From Microbacteriaceae bacterium UBA1487 (GTDB lineage: Bacteria; Actinomycetota; Actinomycetes; Actinomycetales; Microbacteriaceae), in NCBI GenBank assembly GCA_002325245.1, contig DCRR01000020.1, positions 26,485 to 74,080 of the forward strand: DNA of 47,596 bases, written 5' to 3'. The translations under genes and the position numbers were made by a program. This document shows, piece after piece, positions 7,763 through 16,265 of this stretch (position 1 is its first letter; the number at the start of each line of letters is the position of its first letter). Under the pieces are notes generated by a model. That model saw only the letters and a program-made list of their open reading frames with translations. It was not told the origin of the DNA and did not search any database.

Positions 7763-9102
7763 CGGCGCGGACGCCCCTCGCGGGCGTGATCGAGGGGTTC
7801 TACGGACGACCCTGGAGTCACGACGAGCGGCTCGAGATGATCGACTTCCTCGCCGAGGTCGGACTCAACACCTTCATCTACTCGCCGAAGAACGACCTCT
7901 TCACGCGGCAGCGCTGGCGCGACCCGTACCCGGAGCGCGAGGCCGCTGAGCTCGCCGAACTGGTGACGCGCGCCCACGCTGTCGGGGTCGATGTGCACTT
8001 CGCCCTGTCGCCGGGACTGTCGATGCGCTACTCGGATCCCGCCGACACGGATGCGATTCTCGCGAAGTTCGCCCAGGTCGCCGACGTCGGGATCGACGGC
8101 TTCGAGCTGTTCCTCGACGACATCCCCGAGGTGCTTCAGCACGGCCCCGACCGCAGCGCCTTCGGGTCGCTCGTCGAGGCGCAGATCGCGGTGGTCGGGG
8201 AGGTGTGGACGCGGCTGCGCGCCTCGCATCCGGACGCGCGCTTCGCGGTCTGCCCGACGCAGTACTGGGGCCACGGCGATGAGGAGTACATCAGCGCGCT
8301 GGGGCAGAGCCTCCCCGCGGATGTCGGGCTGTACTGGACAGGGCGCGCGATCTGCGCACCCGAGCTGCAGGCCGCCGATGCGCGCGTCTTCGCCGAGCAC
8401 ACGGGCCACCCGCCGCTGTACTGGGACAACTTCCCCGTCAACGACGTGGCGATGACCGGCGAGCTGCACATCGGGCCGTACCTGGGTCGCGAGGCGGAGA
8501 TCCCGGCACTGGCCCACGGGGTGATCGCGAACGCGATGCCGCTCGCGGAGGCCTCGAAGATCGCCTTCTGCTCCTTGGCCGACTTCATGTCCGACCCCGA
8601 GGGCTTCGACGCCGAGGCCAGCTGGGAGGCGGCGATCGCGCGCATCGCGGGTCCGCGCGATGCGGCGGCGCTGCGCGAGTTCGCGGACGCCTGCCGAGGC
8701 TCGGCGCTGTGCACCGATGACGCCCCGCGGCTGGCGGCCCATCTTGAGCGCTTCGCCTTCCAGTACCAGTTCGAAGACCAGGTCACGGCGGTCGCGGAGC
8801 TCCGTTCGCGCGTCGCCGCGATGCTCGAGGTCACCGCGCCGCTGGATGCTCCGGAGAACGCCCGCCTCGGTGCAGAGATCGCACCCTGGCTGGCGCAGTA
8901 TCGGCGCGGGCTTCAGTCGCTGCTGACCGCGATCGACCTGATTCCGACGACGGGGAGGGGCGTGCCGGCGAGCCTCGAGGGCTCTGACCGCGACGTGGTG
9001 GCCGCCCTGTTGGAGGAGTTCCGCTCGCACCGGCTTCGCGTCTTCGGCGACGTGCTCGACATGTTCCTCTCGGATCTGTCGGGCGAGTTCACTCCGCGCT
9101 GA
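7759..9102 (+). CDS. GH84 beta-N-acetylglucosaminidase (O-GlcNAcase/hyaluronidase-like), cytoplasmic
   Basis: 447 residues. The N-terminal GVIEGFYGRPWS (residues 9-20) is the hallmark of glycoside hydrolase family 84, and FELFLDDIPEV contains the catalytic Asp pair D120/D121 used for substrate-assisted hydrolysis. NTFIYSPKND and YWDNFPVND are further family blocks. The C-terminal third is helical, as in bacterial O-GlcNAcase homologues. There is no signal peptide, so it acts inside the cell on imported beta-GlcNAc (or GalNAc) glycosides. GTG 7759 overlaps the SIS stop by a GTGA. Its last 14 bases overlap the end of the convergent oxidoreductase gene. Confidence 0.93.
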   Translation: MTARTPLAGVIEGFYGRPWSHDERLEMIDFLAEVGLNTFIYSPKNDLFTRQRWRDPYPEREAAELAELVTRAHAVGVDVHFALSPGLSMRYSDPADTDAILAKFAQVADVGIDGFELFLDDIPEVLQHGPDRSAFGSLVEAQIAVVGEVWTRLRASHPDARFAVCPTQYWGHGDEEYISALGQSLPADVGLYWTGRAICAPELQAADARVFAEHTGHPPLYWDNFPVNDVAMTGELHIGPYLGREAEIPALAHGVIANAMPLAEASKIAFCSLADFMSDPEGFDAEASWEAAIARIAGPRDAAALREFADACRGSALCTDDAPRLAAHLERFAFQYQFEDQVTAVAELRSRVAAMLEVTAPLDAPENARLGAEIAPWLAQYRRGLQSLLTAIDLIPTTGRGVPASLEGSDRDVVAALLEEFRSHRLRVFGDVLDMFLSDLSGEFTPR

Positions 9103-10096
9103 CGGGAGCGAGGGCGACGCGCTCGCCCTGACGCCACGACGCGGTGGCGGCTTCCAGCACCCGTGCCCCCTGGATCGCATCCGCGAGGGGGTGGAGCAGT
9201 TCGGCCTCGCCGCGGACCGCGGCGTCGAAGCGCTCGACCTGCGCGACGTACGAATCGGCGCCGGGCACGACGATCCGCTCCGCCTGCTCGTCGATCGTGA
9301 GCACGATGTCGACCTCGCCGCTCGGGCAGAGGAACGGATGCGGAATCGTGAGGCGCCCGCGGGAGCCGGTGATCTCGATCCGGTCGTCGTCGGCGCTCCA
9401 CATGCTCACCTGCGCGGTCGCCCCGACGCCGTCCGGGAACTCCAGCAGGAGGGCGGTGCTCATGTCGATGTCGCCGTGCACGGCGGAGGCGGCGGCGTGC
9501 GCCGTCACGGCGGTCGGCTCTGCGCCGAGCAGGTAGCGCGAGGCATGGATCGCGTAGCAGCCGACGTCGTAGACGGCACCGCTGCCGGGGGCGCCCTGGA
9601 AGCCCGAGTGGTCGAGCTCGTCGGAGGCGTCGAAGGTGAAGACGGTGTGGAGCGCGCGCACCGTGCCGATCCGCCCGGAGGAGATGAGGTCGCGCACCGC
9701 CGCGATGCGCGGGTGGTGCGCGTACATGAACGCCTCGGCGACGAGCACTCGGTGCTCGTCGGCAAGCGCGGCGAGGTGGCGCGCCTCCGCCTCGGTCACG
9801 GTGAACGGCTTCTCGCAGAGCAGGTGCTTGCCGGCGCGGATCACGCGCTCCGCCCAGTGCGCGTGCTGCGCGTTGGGGACGGGCAGGTACACCGCGTCGA
9901 TGCGCGGGTCGGCGAGAAGCGCGTCGTAGTCGCCGAACGCCTCCACTCCGTAGCGCTCGGCGGCGGCCTCGGCCTTGGCGGGCCGCCGGCTCGCGATCCC
10001 GATCAGTTCGGCGCCCTCGGCGGCGAGCAGAGCGGGGACCATCGCCTCGGTGATGCCGGCGACGCCGAGCACGCCCCAGCGCACGGTCGCGCTCAT
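9089..10096 (-). CDS. Gfo/Idh/MocA-family oxidoreductase
   Basis: 335 residues. N-terminal NAD(P)-binding Rossmann fold (WGVLGVAGIT), then the family EKP motif in LLCEKPFTV with the catalytic-type Lys, and DVGCYAIHASRYLLG in the C-terminal domain. Substrates in this family are usually sugars, inositols or their derivatives oxidised at a hydroxyl. It is the last gene of the minus-strand operon, joined to the dehydrogenase upstream by an ATGA overlap (10093-10096). The substrate is unknown; the context suggests an amino sugar or a product of GH84 action. Confidence 0.9.
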   Translation of the reverse strand: MSATVRWGVLGVAGITEAMVPALLAAEGAELIGIASRRPAKAEAAAERYGVEAFGDYDALLADPRIDAVYLPVPNAQHAHWAERVIRAGKHLLCEKPFTVTEAEARHLAALADEHRVLVAEAFMYAHHPRIAAVRDLISSGRIGTVRALHTVFTFDASDELDHSGFQGAPGSGAVYDVGCYAIHASRYLLGAEPTAVTAHAAASAVHGDIDMSTALLLEFPDGVGATAQVSMWSADDDRIEITGSRGRLTIPHPFLCPSGEVDIVLTIDEQAERIVVPGADSYVAQVERFDAAVRGEAELLHPLADAIQGARVLEAATASWRQGERVALAPVSAE

Positions 10097-11115
10097 GCCG
10101 GCACCGCCGACCAGTCGAACAGCACGCCCAGATAGCGCGACCGGTCCTCGCGCAGAGCCGCATACAGCTCAGGCGCGTCGAGCGGGCTCGCGCGATGCGT
10201 GATCAGGGACTCCACCTCGAGTCGGCCATCGCGGAGGTAGTCGAAGAACAGCGCCGTCATCTCGGCGGGCGTCCAGCGCTGGTGAATGCTGGATCGCTCC
10301 GGAGCCGTCGACGCGTGCACGCCGATGATCGTGATCCCGTCGGCGACGATGCGCGGACCGAGATGCTGCTGGCTGGGGTGCGGGCTGTCGCCCACCAGCA
10401 CGAGTCGACCGTGCGGGCGCAGCAGCGTCGAGGTGTCGGCGAACGCGACGGGATGCCCGGTGACGTCGAAGGCGACGTCCAGAAGCTCGCCCCCGGTCTC
10501 CGCGCGCACAGCGTCGTGCGCCGCGCCCGCGTGCTCGGCGACCGCGACCGTCGCGCCGCCGCGCAGCGCGGCCTCGCGTCGCGCGGGATCGGGGTCGATC
10601 GCCACGATGTGGCGCGCACCGCTCAGCCGCAGGTAGCGGACGATCAGCTGACCGAGCAGTCCCAGGCCGATGACGCCGACGGACTCGCCCAGGTCGAGGC
10701 CCGCGCGGCGCACGGCCCACTGCGTCGTGACGGCGAGCGAGGCCCAGCAGGCGTCCTCGGAGCGGACGCCGTCGGGCACGACGATCGCCTCGTCGCGGGG
10801 CACGGTGACGTACTGGGCGTGCGGCGCGGGAAGCGCAACGCGGTCTCCGACGCGCACGTCGCCGATGTCGCGGCCGACGGCGACGACCTCGGCGGTGAGC
10901 GAGTAGCCGGGGGCGAACGGGAATCGCACCCACTCCTGCCAGAAGGTGCCCGGCTCGAAGTCGCCCGCCAGGCAGAACGTCTCGGTTCCGGTGCTCACGA
11001 GCGACGCGAGCGCGCGGCAGGTGATCTCGGTCGGCCCCGGCTCGGGAACAGCGTGCCGAACCAGCTCGACGTCTCCCGGCGCGGGGAAGACGACGTCGAG
11101 CGACTCGCGCGTCAC
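10093..11115 (-). CDS. Zinc-type medium-chain alcohol dehydrogenase-like protein
   Basis: 340 residues. A GroES-like N-terminal domain is followed by a Rossmann domain with VGVIGLGLLGQLIVRYL. Typical zinc-ligand segments are altered: SLVSTGTETFCLAG near the N-terminus is the pattern of the sorbitol-dehydrogenase-like and bi-domain oxidoreductase group rather than classic ADH, so catalytic zinc binding is not certain. The GTG start at 11115 overlaps the upstream stop by GTGA. It is sandwiched between two Gfo/Idh/MocA genes, so it probably performs one redox step of the same pathway. Confidence 0.87.
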   Translation of the reverse strand: MTRESLDVVFPAPGDVELVRHAVPEPGPTEITCRALASLVSTGTETFCLAGDFEPGTFWQEWVRFPFAPGYSLTAEVVAVGRDIGDVRVGDRVALPAPHAQYVTVPRDEAIVVPDGVRSEDACWASLAVTTQWAVRRAGLDLGESVGVIGLGLLGQLIVRYLRLSGARHIVAIDPDPARREAALRGGATVAVAEHAGAAHDAVRAETGGELLDVAFDVTGHPVAFADTSTLLRPHGRLVLVGDSPHPSQQHLGPRIVADGITIIGVHASTAPERSSIHQRWTPAEMTALFFDYLRDGRLEVESLITHRASPLDAPELYAALREDRSRYLGVLFDWSAVPA

Positions 11116-12017
11116 GGGCTGACCCCCGCGGAGGTCAACTGCTCCTCGGCATCCGCGAGGAGGCGAACGATGTCGCGACCGAAGGCGACGTCGCAGGGGT
11201 GCGCGAGCTCGCCGCTGCGGGCGTTCGCCCCGAGCTCGTCGAGCGCGAGGGTGAGAGCGGCGAGAGCGTCCACATCGTCGACGGGGACCTCGATCCGGCC
11301 GAGTTCGCCCCACACCGTCGTCGAGAAGCCATCGGCCGGGTCGGGTGCGCGCAGGGTCAGGCTCACGGTGCTGGTCGCGCCGGAGGTGTGGGTCGCGACG
11401 AGGTGGCGCAGGTCGAGGTCGCCGGCGTGGGCCCGCACCTCGCGAATCGGTCCGACCGTCTTCCACAGGATGGAGAGCGCGTGCGGACCGAGATCCCACA
11501 GGCCGCCCTTGTCGTGGCGCCACGGGGTGTTGAACGGGTTGTCGTCGTTCAGCGCCGAGCCGAGCCACAGGCCGCCGCCGCCGCGCAGCGGCTCCGCCTG
11601 CTCGCACCGCGCGACGATGGCTCGCACCCGCGGGTCGAACAGCATGGTGAACAGCACGACCGTCGCCACGCCCTGATCGCGGGCGGCGGCGACGAGCGCG
11701 TCGGCCTCGGCGACGTCCAGGCTGATCGGCTTCTCGAGGAGGACGTGCTTGCCGGCCTTGATCGCGCGGAGGGCCAGAGGCGCCTGCACGTGCGGCGGGA
11801 GGGCGAAGGTGACGCCGTCCACCTGCTCGAGAAAGGCATCGAAGTCGTCGGTCGCGGTGACCCCGGCGTGCTCGGCCGCCACCGCGCTGGCACCGTCGAG
11901 GCTGCGCCCCCACACGCTCGTCAGTTCCCAGCCCTGCGAGGCGACCACGGCGGGGGCATGCGTCACGCGCGCCCAGTATCCGGTGCCGGCGAGGCCCATT
12001 CGTCGCGTCGTCGTCAT
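11112..12017 (-). CDS. Gfo/Idh/MocA-family oxidoreductase
   Basis: 301 residues, somewhat short for the family. Rossmann start MGLAGTGYWARVTH, EKP motif in HVLLEKPISLDVA and the GGGLWDLGPHAL-like region KGGLWDLGPHALSIL support the assignment. It is not a close copy of the oxidoreductase at 9089, so the two probably act on different intermediates. ATG 12017 overlaps the end of the kinase gene by ATGA (12014-12017). Confidence 0.88.
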   Translation of the reverse strand: MTTTRRMGLAGTGYWARVTHAPAVVASQGWELTSVWGRSLDGASAVAAEHAGVTATDDFDAFLEQVDGVTFALPPHVQAPLALRAIKAGKHVLLEKPISLDVAEADALVAAARDQGVATVVLFTMLFDPRVRAIVARCEQAEPLRGGGGLWLGSALNDDNPFNTPWRHDKGGLWDLGPHALSILWKTVGPIREVRAHAGDLDLRHLVATHTSGATSTVSLTLRAPDPADGFSTTVWGELGRIEVPVDDVDALAALTLALDELGANARSGELAHPCDVAFGRDIVRLLADAEEQLTSAGVSP

Positions 12018-13054
12018 GTCAGCTTCCGTTCGCTCGTTCGCAGGGACTCCCGCAGCCGGGTGCGGCGCGAGTCGCGCTCCTCGTCGGTGAGGCTCAGGTC
12101 CGACGCCCAGAGGGCCTCGAGGCCCAGAAGGGCGGATCCGTAGATCGGGGCGTCGGACACGATGGTGATCTGCGCGCCGGGCGCGACGGCCAGGATCGCG
12201 TCGATCACCGGGTCGACCAGCAGCGATTCGCCCGAGGTGAGCATGCCGCCGCCGAGCACCACTTCGGGCTGGCCGTCGGTCAGGCCCAGCCGTCGCAGCG
12301 AGGTGCTGACCAGCAGTGCGATCTCCTCGGCCTGGCGCGCCACGATGGCGCGCGCGATGGGATCGCCGGCGCGCGCTTCCGCGAACAGCACGGGGACGAT
12401 CTCGTGCATCCGGTCGAAGTCGATCGTGCGCAGGTGCATCGCCTCGGTGACGGCGACCGCGTTCGGGAGTCCGAAGTGCGCGGCGACGGCGTCGGTCAGG
12501 CTGGTCGCCGGCCCGCGCCCGCTCTCCGCCCGCGAGCAGTACCAGAGCACCTCCTTGGAGATGCCGAGCCCCCCGCCCCAGTCGCCGGAGATCCGTCCCA
12601 GTGCGGGGAAGCGCACGCGTGAGCCGTCCGGTCCGACGCCGACGCTGTTGATGCCCGCGCCGCACACGACGGCGACACCGAATCCGGCGCTCGTGCCGGT
12701 GCGCAGCATGGCCAAGGTGTCGTTCTCGACGACCACCTCGCGCGCCCAGCCGTGCGCCACGATCGCCTCGTTGATGCGCTCCTCCTCGATGGGGAGGTCC
12801 GCGTTGGCGAGGTAGCCCACGGCAAGGTCGACGATGCCGTCGGGGGCGGAGGCGAGGGCGGTGGCGACATCGTCGGCGAGCAGCTCGACCGCGGCCGCCG
12901 CGCCGATCAGATGCGGGATGAAGGGCCCCGAGCGCTGGCGCGCGATGACCTCACCATTCTCGAGCACGACGGCGATATCGGTCTTGCTGTTTCCGCCGTC
13001 CAGGGCGAGCAGCGTGCGCGGTGTCGCGGCGGCTGCGGGGAGCATCTCGTTCAC
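12014..13054 (-). CDS. BadF/BadG-family N-acetylglucosamine kinase-like protein
   Basis: 346 residues. Phosphate-1 loop LLALDGGNSKTDIAV at about residues 15-29, catalytic region VENDTLAMLRTGT, phosphate-2 VVCGAGINSVGVG and the adenosine motif GDWGGGLGI. This is the typical actinobacterial GlcNAc kinase pattern and is more canonical than the kinase at 6090. GTG 13054 is used because AAAGGGA lies 3-4 bases upstream; an ATG nine bases inside is possible. It is the first gene after the ROK repressor, with a 43-base gap, and belongs to the same transcript. Confidence 0.87.
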   Translation of the reverse strand: MNEMLPAAAATPRTLLALDGGNSKTDIAVVLENGEVIARQRSGPFIPHLIGAAAAVELLADDVATALASAPDGIVDLAVGYLANADLPIEEERINEAIVAHGWAREVVVENDTLAMLRTGTSAGFGVAVVCGAGINSVGVGPDGSRVRFPALGRISGDWGGGLGISKEVLWYCSRAESGRGPATSLTDAVAAHFGLPNAVAVTEAMHLRTIDFDRMHEIVPVLFAEARAGDPIARAIVARQAEEIALLVSTSLRRLGLTDGQPEVVLGGGMLTSGESLLVDPVIDAILAVAPGAQITIVSDAPIYGSALLGLEALWASDLSLTDEERDSRRTRLRESLRTSERKLT

Positions 13055-13097
13055 GCGTCCCTTTCAGTGCGTCGAGGTGGCCGGGAAAGAGATCGGC

Positions 13098-14315
13098 TCA
13101 GGTCGAGAAGACGCGATCGCGGGCGAGCTCGAGGCTCGACATCAGAGCGCCGGACATCACGGGATCGTCGGTGACCGTGGCCCCCAGGACAGGAGGCGTC
13201 GCCAGTGCGACGGTCGAGAGCTCCGCGGTGATCGCGGAGCGCAGGGCCGGCCCGCCGAGCGTCGCGAGGCTCCCCGCGACGACGATCTTCCGCGGATCGA
13301 GGAGAGCATGGATCGACGCCAGCCCGACCGCGTATCGTTCGGCGATCGCCGTGAGCAGGGCGGTGGCCTCGGCGCCGTTCGTGGCGACCGCGGCCGCCAT
13401 GGCCTCGGAGGCGCTCGCCGCGGAGATCCCGTGGTCGGCGGCCAGGCGCACGATCGCCTCCTCGCCCACCAGATCTTCGAAGCCTCCGCGGTTCACCCGG
13501 GCGGGGTTGCGCACGACCGGAACCCCGGAGGGCTGGATGAACGCGGCTTCGCCGGCTGCGCCGTGACTGCCGCGGTAGACCCGGCCGTCGATGACCATCG
13601 CGCCGCCGATGCGCTCGTCGAGCCAGAGCAGGAAGAAGTTGTCGGCGTCGTCGCTGGCGGCGCGATGCTCGGCCACGGCGACGAGGTTCACGTCGTTCTC
13701 GATCCGAACCGGGCAGGCCAGCAGCGACTCGAAACCGGCGACGAGGCCGGGTTCCTGCCAGTCGTGCAGATGGTCGGAGTAGCGGAGCTGGTCGGGGTCG
13801 TAGGAGCCGGGGGCGCCGACGACGACGGCCGAAAGCTCGTCCGGCGCGATTCCCGCCGACTCGGCGGCGGAGCGAATAGCTGCGACGGCCCGCCGGAATC
13901 CGACCTCCCCGGTGTCGACGTCATCCGCGAGGTGCAGGTCGGCGACGGGGGCGCCGACGATGTCCACGATGCGCACGTGGATCTCGGCGGGCGTCACGTT
14001 GAGCGCGGCCGCGTAGCCGGCGCGCGGATTGAGTCGGTACAGCTGCGGGGCGCGTCCGCCGGGGCCGGGGGTGCCGACACCGGCATCCACGACCAGTCCG
14101 CTCTCTTCGAGTCGGACGAGGAGCTGGGAGGCGGTCGGCTTCGAGAGCCCCGTCAGCCGACCCACGTCGCCGCGGCTGAGCGTGGTGTGCTGGATGAAGA
14201 GGTCCAGCACGACGCGGTTGTTGAGCGACCGCAGGAGGCCCGGTGTCGCCGGCGTCGGCGCGGCGGTCGACTGCCCGCGGCGAGGCGAGGCATCGCGGGT
14301 ATGGGATGAGGTCAA
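13098..14315 (-). CDS. ROK-family transcriptional repressor
   Basis: 405 residues. A winged helix-turn-helix (about residues 45-85, LSRGDVGRLTGLSKPTASQLL) precedes a ROK sugar-binding domain (LVAVAEH after an IENDVN block). The Cys-rich zinc motif of classical ROK proteins is missing: the GSHGAAGEAAF segment is followed by no Cys cluster. The start is TTG 14315; no ATG or GTG lies in frame before the stop further upstream. The palindrome at 14333-14351 sits 18 bases before the start. It probably represses itself and the plus-strand sugar operon, relieved by an amino sugar or its phosphate. Confidence 0.88.
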   Translation of the reverse strand: MTSSHTRDASPRRGQSTAAPTPATPGLLRSLNNRVVLDLFIQHTTLSRGDVGRLTGLSKPTASQLLVRLEESGLVVDAGVGTPGPGGRAPQLYRLNPRAGYAAALNVTPAEIHVRIVDIVGAPVADLHLADDVDTGEVGFRRAVAAIRSAAESAGIAPDELSAVVVGAPGSYDPDQLRYSDHLHDWQEPGLVAGFESLLACPVRIENDVNLVAVAEHRAASDDADNFFLLWLDERIGGAMVIDGRVYRGSHGAAGEAAFIQPSGVPVVRNPARVNRGGFEDLVGEEAIVRLAADHGISAASASEAMAAAVATNGAEATALLTAIAERYAVGLASIHALLDPRKIVVAGSLATLGGPALRSAITAELSTVALATPPVLGATVTDDPVMSGALMSSLELARDRVFST

Positions 14316-14332
14316 CGCCGCGCTCCAGACAA

Positions 14333-14351
14333 GTTAGGAAACTTTACTATC
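14333..14351. promoter_or_regulatory. ROK-type operator, minus arm (autoregulation)
   Basis: GTTAGGAAACTTTACTATC, centred on C14342. Its right arm TTTACTATC is identical to that of the perfect palindrome at 2836-2858; the left arm matches at 7 of 9 positions. It lies 18 bases upstream of the ROK start, so a bound repressor would block its own promoter and that of the four following minus-strand genes. Confidence 0.72.
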
Positions 14352-14419
14352 TCGAAATCTATCCAGGATCCGGGGGCCTGTCAATCAGAAACGGCGGCTG
14401 GGCGGCGAAGAAATCCCCG

Positions 14420-14444
14420 GTGCGCAGGAGGCTACTGTGCGCAC
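14420..14444 (-). terminator. Small hairpin downstream of the DyP gene
   Basis: 7-base arms GTGCGCA/TGCGCAC with an 11-base loop, 27 bases past the DyP stop at 14471. There is no T-tail. It may end the copper operon, but the evidence is weak. Confidence 0.35.
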
Positions 14445-14470
14445 GGCGGACGGAGCGGTCGGACGCCGCC

Positions 14471-15700
14471 TCAGGAGAGAATCCGCTCTCCGATGAACCC
14501 CCCGCTCTCGCAGCCGGGCGGGATCGCGAAGACGGCAGATCCGATCGGAATGGTCCACTGGTTGAGCAGGTCGAGCTCGTCGAGTCGACGCTGGATCGGA
14601 ACGAACTGGGTCGTGGGGTCGGCCTGGTACGAGGCGAAGATGAGTCCCGAATCCGACACTCCGCCGTCGCCGTCGGGAGGCAGATCGTAGTTGTAGCCGC
14701 GACGGAAGATCCGCTCGCTGCCATCGCCACGCGCTCGACGAATGTGAGCGAACGACGGGATGATCGGGAAACCCGTGGCTCCGGTCGCCTCGAAGTCGGG
14801 CTCATCAGTCTCGTTGACCCCGGTGAGCGGGGCCCCGTTCGACAGCGTGCGGCCGACAGACTGCTCGCGGCCGGAGCGGTCCAGCTCGTCCCAGGTGTCC
14901 AGCGTCATCCGAATGCGGCGCACGACGAGGCTGGTGCCGCCCTCGATCCACCCGCCGGTCGACCAGACCACCGAGTCGAAGTCGCTCGTTCCCGGTACCG
15001 GGTTGACGGTTCCGTCGACCTGGCCGAACAGGTTGCGCATCGTGGTGCCCGCCTTCTCGGTGCCGCGGGCGCGCCGGAAGCCGTCCTGGCGCCAGCGCAC
15101 CGAGGCGAAGCGCCGCGCATCCTTGAGCAGCATGCGGACCGCGTGCGCGACGGTGATCGGGTCGTCGGCGGCGACCTCCAGCAGAAGGTCGCCGTCGCTC
15201 CACGCCGCGTCGAGCTGGTCGACCGAGAACGCGGGAAGCGGGGCAAGCCAGTCGGGAGTGGCCGCACCCGTGCGCGCGACGAAGCCCGGGCCGAAGCCGA
15301 ACGTGACGGTGAGGCGCGCCGGGGCGAGGGCCAGTTCGGGCTCCGAGTCGGCGAGAGCGGATTCGCCCTGCGTCAGGCGCGCCGCGTCGTCGGTCAGGAT
15401 GCGCATCAGGCGCCGCAGGCCGTCGCGGTCGACATCGGGCTCGAGGTCGAGACCGAGGAACGCGCTGTGCGACTGCGGGACGATCGCGACACCCGCCTGA
15501 TGCGGTCCGTAGAAGGCGATCGTCTCCGAACCGGTCGTCTCGGTGCCCCCCGTCGCCGGGGACGAGGTCGCGCTCGCAGACGACAGGGCGAGGTCGGCGC
15601 CGATCGCGGCCGTGGCGCCGAGCCCGGCGGCAGCCCCTCCGAGGAGGAGCTGCCGCCGGTTCACTCCGCGCCCGGACTCGGCACTCCGGGCGGAGGGCAC
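14471..15700 (-). CDS. Tat-exported DyP-type heme peroxidase
   Basis: 409 residues. A twin-arginine signal (VNRRQLLLGG, Arg15-Arg16, then a hydrophobic AAAGLGATAAIG) exports the folded heme protein. The DyP signature GxxDG is GQVDGT at 226-231, where Asp229 is the distal catalytic residue, and the proximal heme His lies in FAHIRRARG. The GTG at 15700 shares one base with the preceding stop (TAGTG) and has AGGAGG four bases upstream; a GTG at 15664 is the alternative. It lies in an operon with CopC and PCu(A)C proteins, as in Streptomyces lividans, where the Tat DyP DtpA goes with copper chaperones (from memory). Confidence 0.92.
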   Translation of the reverse strand: MPSARSAESGRGVNRRQLLLGGAAAGLGATAAIGADLALSSASATSSPATGGTETTGSETIAFYGPHQAGVAIVPQSHSAFLGLDLEPDVDRDGLRRLMRILTDDAARLTQGESALADSEPELALAPARLTVTFGFGPGFVARTGAATPDWLAPLPAFSVDQLDAAWSDGDLLLEVAADDPITVAHAVRMLLKDARRFASVRWRQDGFRRARGTEKAGTTMRNLFGQVDGTVNPVPGTSDFDSVVWSTGGWIEGGTSLVVRRIRMTLDTWDELDRSGREQSVGRTLSNGAPLTGVNETDEPDFEATGATGFPIIPSFAHIRRARGDGSERIFRRGYNYDLPPDGDGGVSDSGLIFASYQADPTTQFVPIQRRLDELDLLNQWTIPIGSAVFAIPPGCESGGFIGERILS

Positions 15701-16227
15701 TAGTCCTCCTCGCCCACGTAGGTCTCGTTCGCGCCGGAGAAGTCCTTCGCGGGAGCGGCGAACGTGAACTCGGAGCCGTCCGAGAAGCTGAGCGTGATCT
15801 CGATCTCGTCGCCCGCGACGAGCGGTGCGGTCAGTCCCATCAGCATCAGGTGGTTGCCGCCCGGCTCCAGCACGAGTGTGCCGCCGGCGGGCACGACGAA
15901 GCCGCCCTCCTTCTCCTGCATCGACATCGAGCCGCTGCCGTCGTCGACGGTCTCGTGCAGCTCCGTCATCGTCGCGGCCGCGCTCGTCGACGCGAGGACG
16001 GACACCTCGGTGTCGCCGGTGTTGGTCAGCTCGCCGAAGGCCGCCGTCATGCCCTCGTCGGCGGCCTTGACCCAGGCGTCCGCGATGGTCACGTTCTCGG
16101 CGGCGGTCGTCGGTGCGACCGCGGCGGGCTCTGCGTCGGCGGTGGGGGCGCATCCGGCGAGGACGAGTGCGGCTGCCGCGGCAAGGGCGAGCAGGGCCGC
16201 CGGGCGTCGGGTGGGTGTCGTGTTCAT
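15700..16227 (-). CDS. PCu(A)C-type periplasmic/extracellular copper chaperone lipoprotein
   Basis: 175 residues. Lipoprotein signal with LVLAGC, lipidated Cys26. The copper site of the family (His, Met, then HxM) is seen as His91, Met103 (or Met101), and His126-x-Met128 in the NHLMLMG block. Family members carry Cu(I) to cuproenzymes such as cytochrome oxidase or radical oxidases. ATG 16227 is chosen because AAGGA lies 9 bases upstream. It precedes the DyP gene and follows the CopC gene with a 38-base gap. Confidence 0.92.
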   Translation of the reverse strand: MNTTPTRRPAALLALAAAAALVLAGCAPTADAEPAAVAPTTAAENVTIADAWVKAADEGMTAAFGELTNTGDTEVSVLASTSAAATMTELHETVDDGSGSMSMQEKEGGFVVPAGGTLVLEPGGNHLMLMGLTAPLVAGDEIEITLSFSDGSEFTFAAPAKDFSGANETYVGEED

Positions 16228-16265
16228 GGTGTTGTTCCTTGCTTTCGTTGAGAAGAGGTGCGTGG

